From NCBI GenBank assembly GCA_927798255.1, contig CAKMMH010000093.1, positions 1 through 6,869 of the forward strand: a DNA stretch of 6,869 nucleotides, given 5' to 3'. Both the position numbers and the translations under genes were made by a program. The DNA is from an uncultured bacterium (GTDB lineage Bacteria; Bdellovibrionota_C; UBA2361; CAKMMH01). The first letter of the stretch is position 1, and each line of letters opens with the position of its first letter. The notes under the pieces are model-generated. The model was not told the DNA's origin. It searched no databases and saw only the letters and a list, made by a program, of their open reading frames with translations. Shown here piece by piece: positions 6,043 through 6,869 of the stretch.

Positions 6043-6869
6043 ATGTGCTTAACAAGATATGTAAATCCATTTACAGATTTTGGTTTTAAAAAGATATTTG
6101 GAGCTTCAGCAAATCAGGACCTCTTAATTGATTTTTTAAATGAAGTCCTTAAATTAGAAGGGAAAGATAGGATTAAACACATAGAAGAACTTAACCCTGA
6201 GCAACTTGGATATTTAAAAGAGGACAGAGGCGCAGTATTTGATATTTATTGTAGAACCGAAAAAGGTGAATATTGCATAATTGAAATGCAAAAAATGAAT
6301 CAGCATAATTTTTTTGAAAGATGCCTTTTTTATTCGACATTTCCAATAAGGCAACAAATAGGAAAAGGAAGTAACCCTTGGAGTAAAGAAAATTTAAAAA
6401 TAAAAGTTTATATTGTAGGTGTACTTGATTTTATTTTCCAGCATGATGATAAAGTTGAAACTGAAATATATTTTCATGATGAGGTAAGGCATAGGAGATT
6501 TTATGATTCAGTAAAAATGATTTTTTTAGAGATGCCAAAATTTAATAAAACAATTGATGAATTAGAAACAAGATATGATAAATGGCTTTATGTTTTAAGT
6601 AATCTTTCAAGATTACCTAGAATGCCAGAAGCATTAAAAGATGCTATATTTGAAAAATTGTTTAAAGTAGCAACTGTTGCTGATTACTCAGATAGCGAGC
6701 AGATAACATATAATTTTGCTCAAAATAATTATATTGCTACAAAAGATGCAATAAATTTTGCCGAAGATGAAGGAAGAGAAAAAGGAAGAAAAGAAGGTAG
6801 AAAAGAAGGCAGAGAAGAAGGTAGAAAAGAAGGTAGAAAAGAAGGTAGAAAAGAAGGTAGAAAAGAAGG
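6043..6869 (+). CDS. Rpn/YhgA-family PD-(D/E)XK nuclease ('putative transposase'), 3' end beyond window
   Basis: 275 complete codons are visible and the frame is open at the right edge. The N-terminus RYVNPFTDFGFKKIFG, then NQDLLIDFLNEVL, is the hallmark of the Rpn family (recombination-promoting nuclease / PD-(D/E)XK nuclease family transposase). The nuclease core is seen as D67 in AVFDIYC and E81-M-Q83 in CIIEMQK, the family's D...ExQ form of the PD-(D/E)XK site. ERCLFYSTFPIRQQIGKGS (92-110) and VYIVGVLDFIF (122-132) follow as expected. Family members in E. coli are DNA endonucleases that promote RecA-independent recombination; some are linked to phage defence. The name transposase is historical, and no terminal inverted repeats are visible at the 5' side. 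From about residue 242 the protein becomes a 4-residue repeat, G-R-K/E-E, encoded by 12-bp tandem DNA repeats. Such charged Gly-Arg/Lys-Glu tails occur in this family and are probably helical. The gene stands alone and is transcribed away from the synthetase operon. Confidence 0.93.
   Translation, partial: MCLTRYVNPFTDFGFKKIFGASANQDLLIDFLNEVLKLEGKDRIKHIEELNPEQLGYLKEDRGAVFDIYCRTEKGEYCIIEMQKMNQHNFFERCLFYSTFPIRQQIGKGSNPWSKENLKIKVYIVGVLDFIFQHDDKVETEIYFHDEVRHRRFYDSVKMIFLEMPKFNKTIDELETRYDKWLYVLSNLSRLPRMPEALKDAIFEKLFKVATVADYSDSEQITYNFAQNNYIATKDAINFAEDEGREKGRKEGRKEGREEGRKEGRKEGRKEGRKE
6769..6869 (+). repeat. 12-bp in-frame tandem repeat encoding (GRKE)n, open at the right edge
   Basis: The unit GAAGGTAGAAAA repeats with a 12-base period. 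A degenerate start lies at 6769-6792, one exact copy at 6793-6804, a variant (GAAGGCAGAGAA) at 6805-6816, and four exact consecutive copies at 6817-6864, followed by GAAGG at the edge. The increasing identity towards the right suggests recent expansion by slippage. The unit is a multiple of three, so copy-number change lengthens or shortens the tail without shifting frame. One strand is almost pure purine, and each unit contains a GAAGG Shine-Dalgarno-like motif. Confidence 0.9.

Noticed and set aside
6769..6869. CRISPR-like array
   Set aside because: The repeats are 12 bp, directly adjacent without spacers, and in frame inside a coding sequence.

Overview
This is a strongly AT-rich bacterial window. 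It holds two leftward gene blocks and one rightward gene that runs off the right edge. No rRNA or tRNA gene is visible, so placement is weak. Two proteins with signal peptides, one of them a thioredoxin-fold protein resembling F-type conjugation factors, suggest a Gram-negative-type envelope. A low-GC, host- or particle-associated lineage would fit, for example Gastranaerophilales/Melainabacteria-like, a low-GC deltaproteobacterial relative, Elusimicrobia or a spirochaete. That placement is inference only.

Region 1 (1-1618, minus strand) is a two-gene block of exported proteins. The upstream gene (386-1618) encodes a signal peptide, a long acidic and charged linker, and a C-terminal thioredoxin-like domain in which the usual CXXC is absent. 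Six bases after its stop codon, a second exported protein begins at a TTG codon behind a strong Shine-Dalgarno sequence (379 down to 1, cut by the window edge). The pair could be part of an F-type (Tra) conjugation or related secretion cluster continuing to the left. An imperfect 12-bp inverted repeat lies immediately upstream of the first gene.

Region 2 (1850-5745, minus strand) is a compact housekeeping operon with three genes in transcription order. The first encodes a long-chain acyl-CoA/acyl-ACP synthetase of the AMP-forming family. The second encodes the DHH/DHHA1 phosphoesterase NrnA (nanoRNase/pAp phosphatase), which overlaps the first gene by 4 bases (ATGA). The third encodes the tRNA U55 pseudouridine synthase TruB, which is in the same reading frame as nrnA and separated from it by a single TAG stop. 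nrnA-truB is a familiar bacterial neighbourhood (RNA maturation and turnover). The acyl-activating enzyme in front is less expected. It may be linked through pAp, the by-product of loading phosphopantetheine onto acyl carrier protein, which NrnA-type enzymes can remove.

Region 3 (5746-6869, plus strand) starts with a divergent AT-rich intergenic stretch carrying a good sigma70-like promoter. It is followed by a gene for an Rpn/YhgA-type PD-(D/E)XK nuclease ('recombination-promoting nuclease/putative transposase'). The 3' part of this gene is an in-frame 12-bp tandem repeat encoding (GRKE)n that is still running at the window edge. This repeat, together with the CXXC-less thioredoxin-fold protein and its unrecognised Gly-rich neighbour, is the most interesting content. 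I see no clear evidence for a complete new system in this window.
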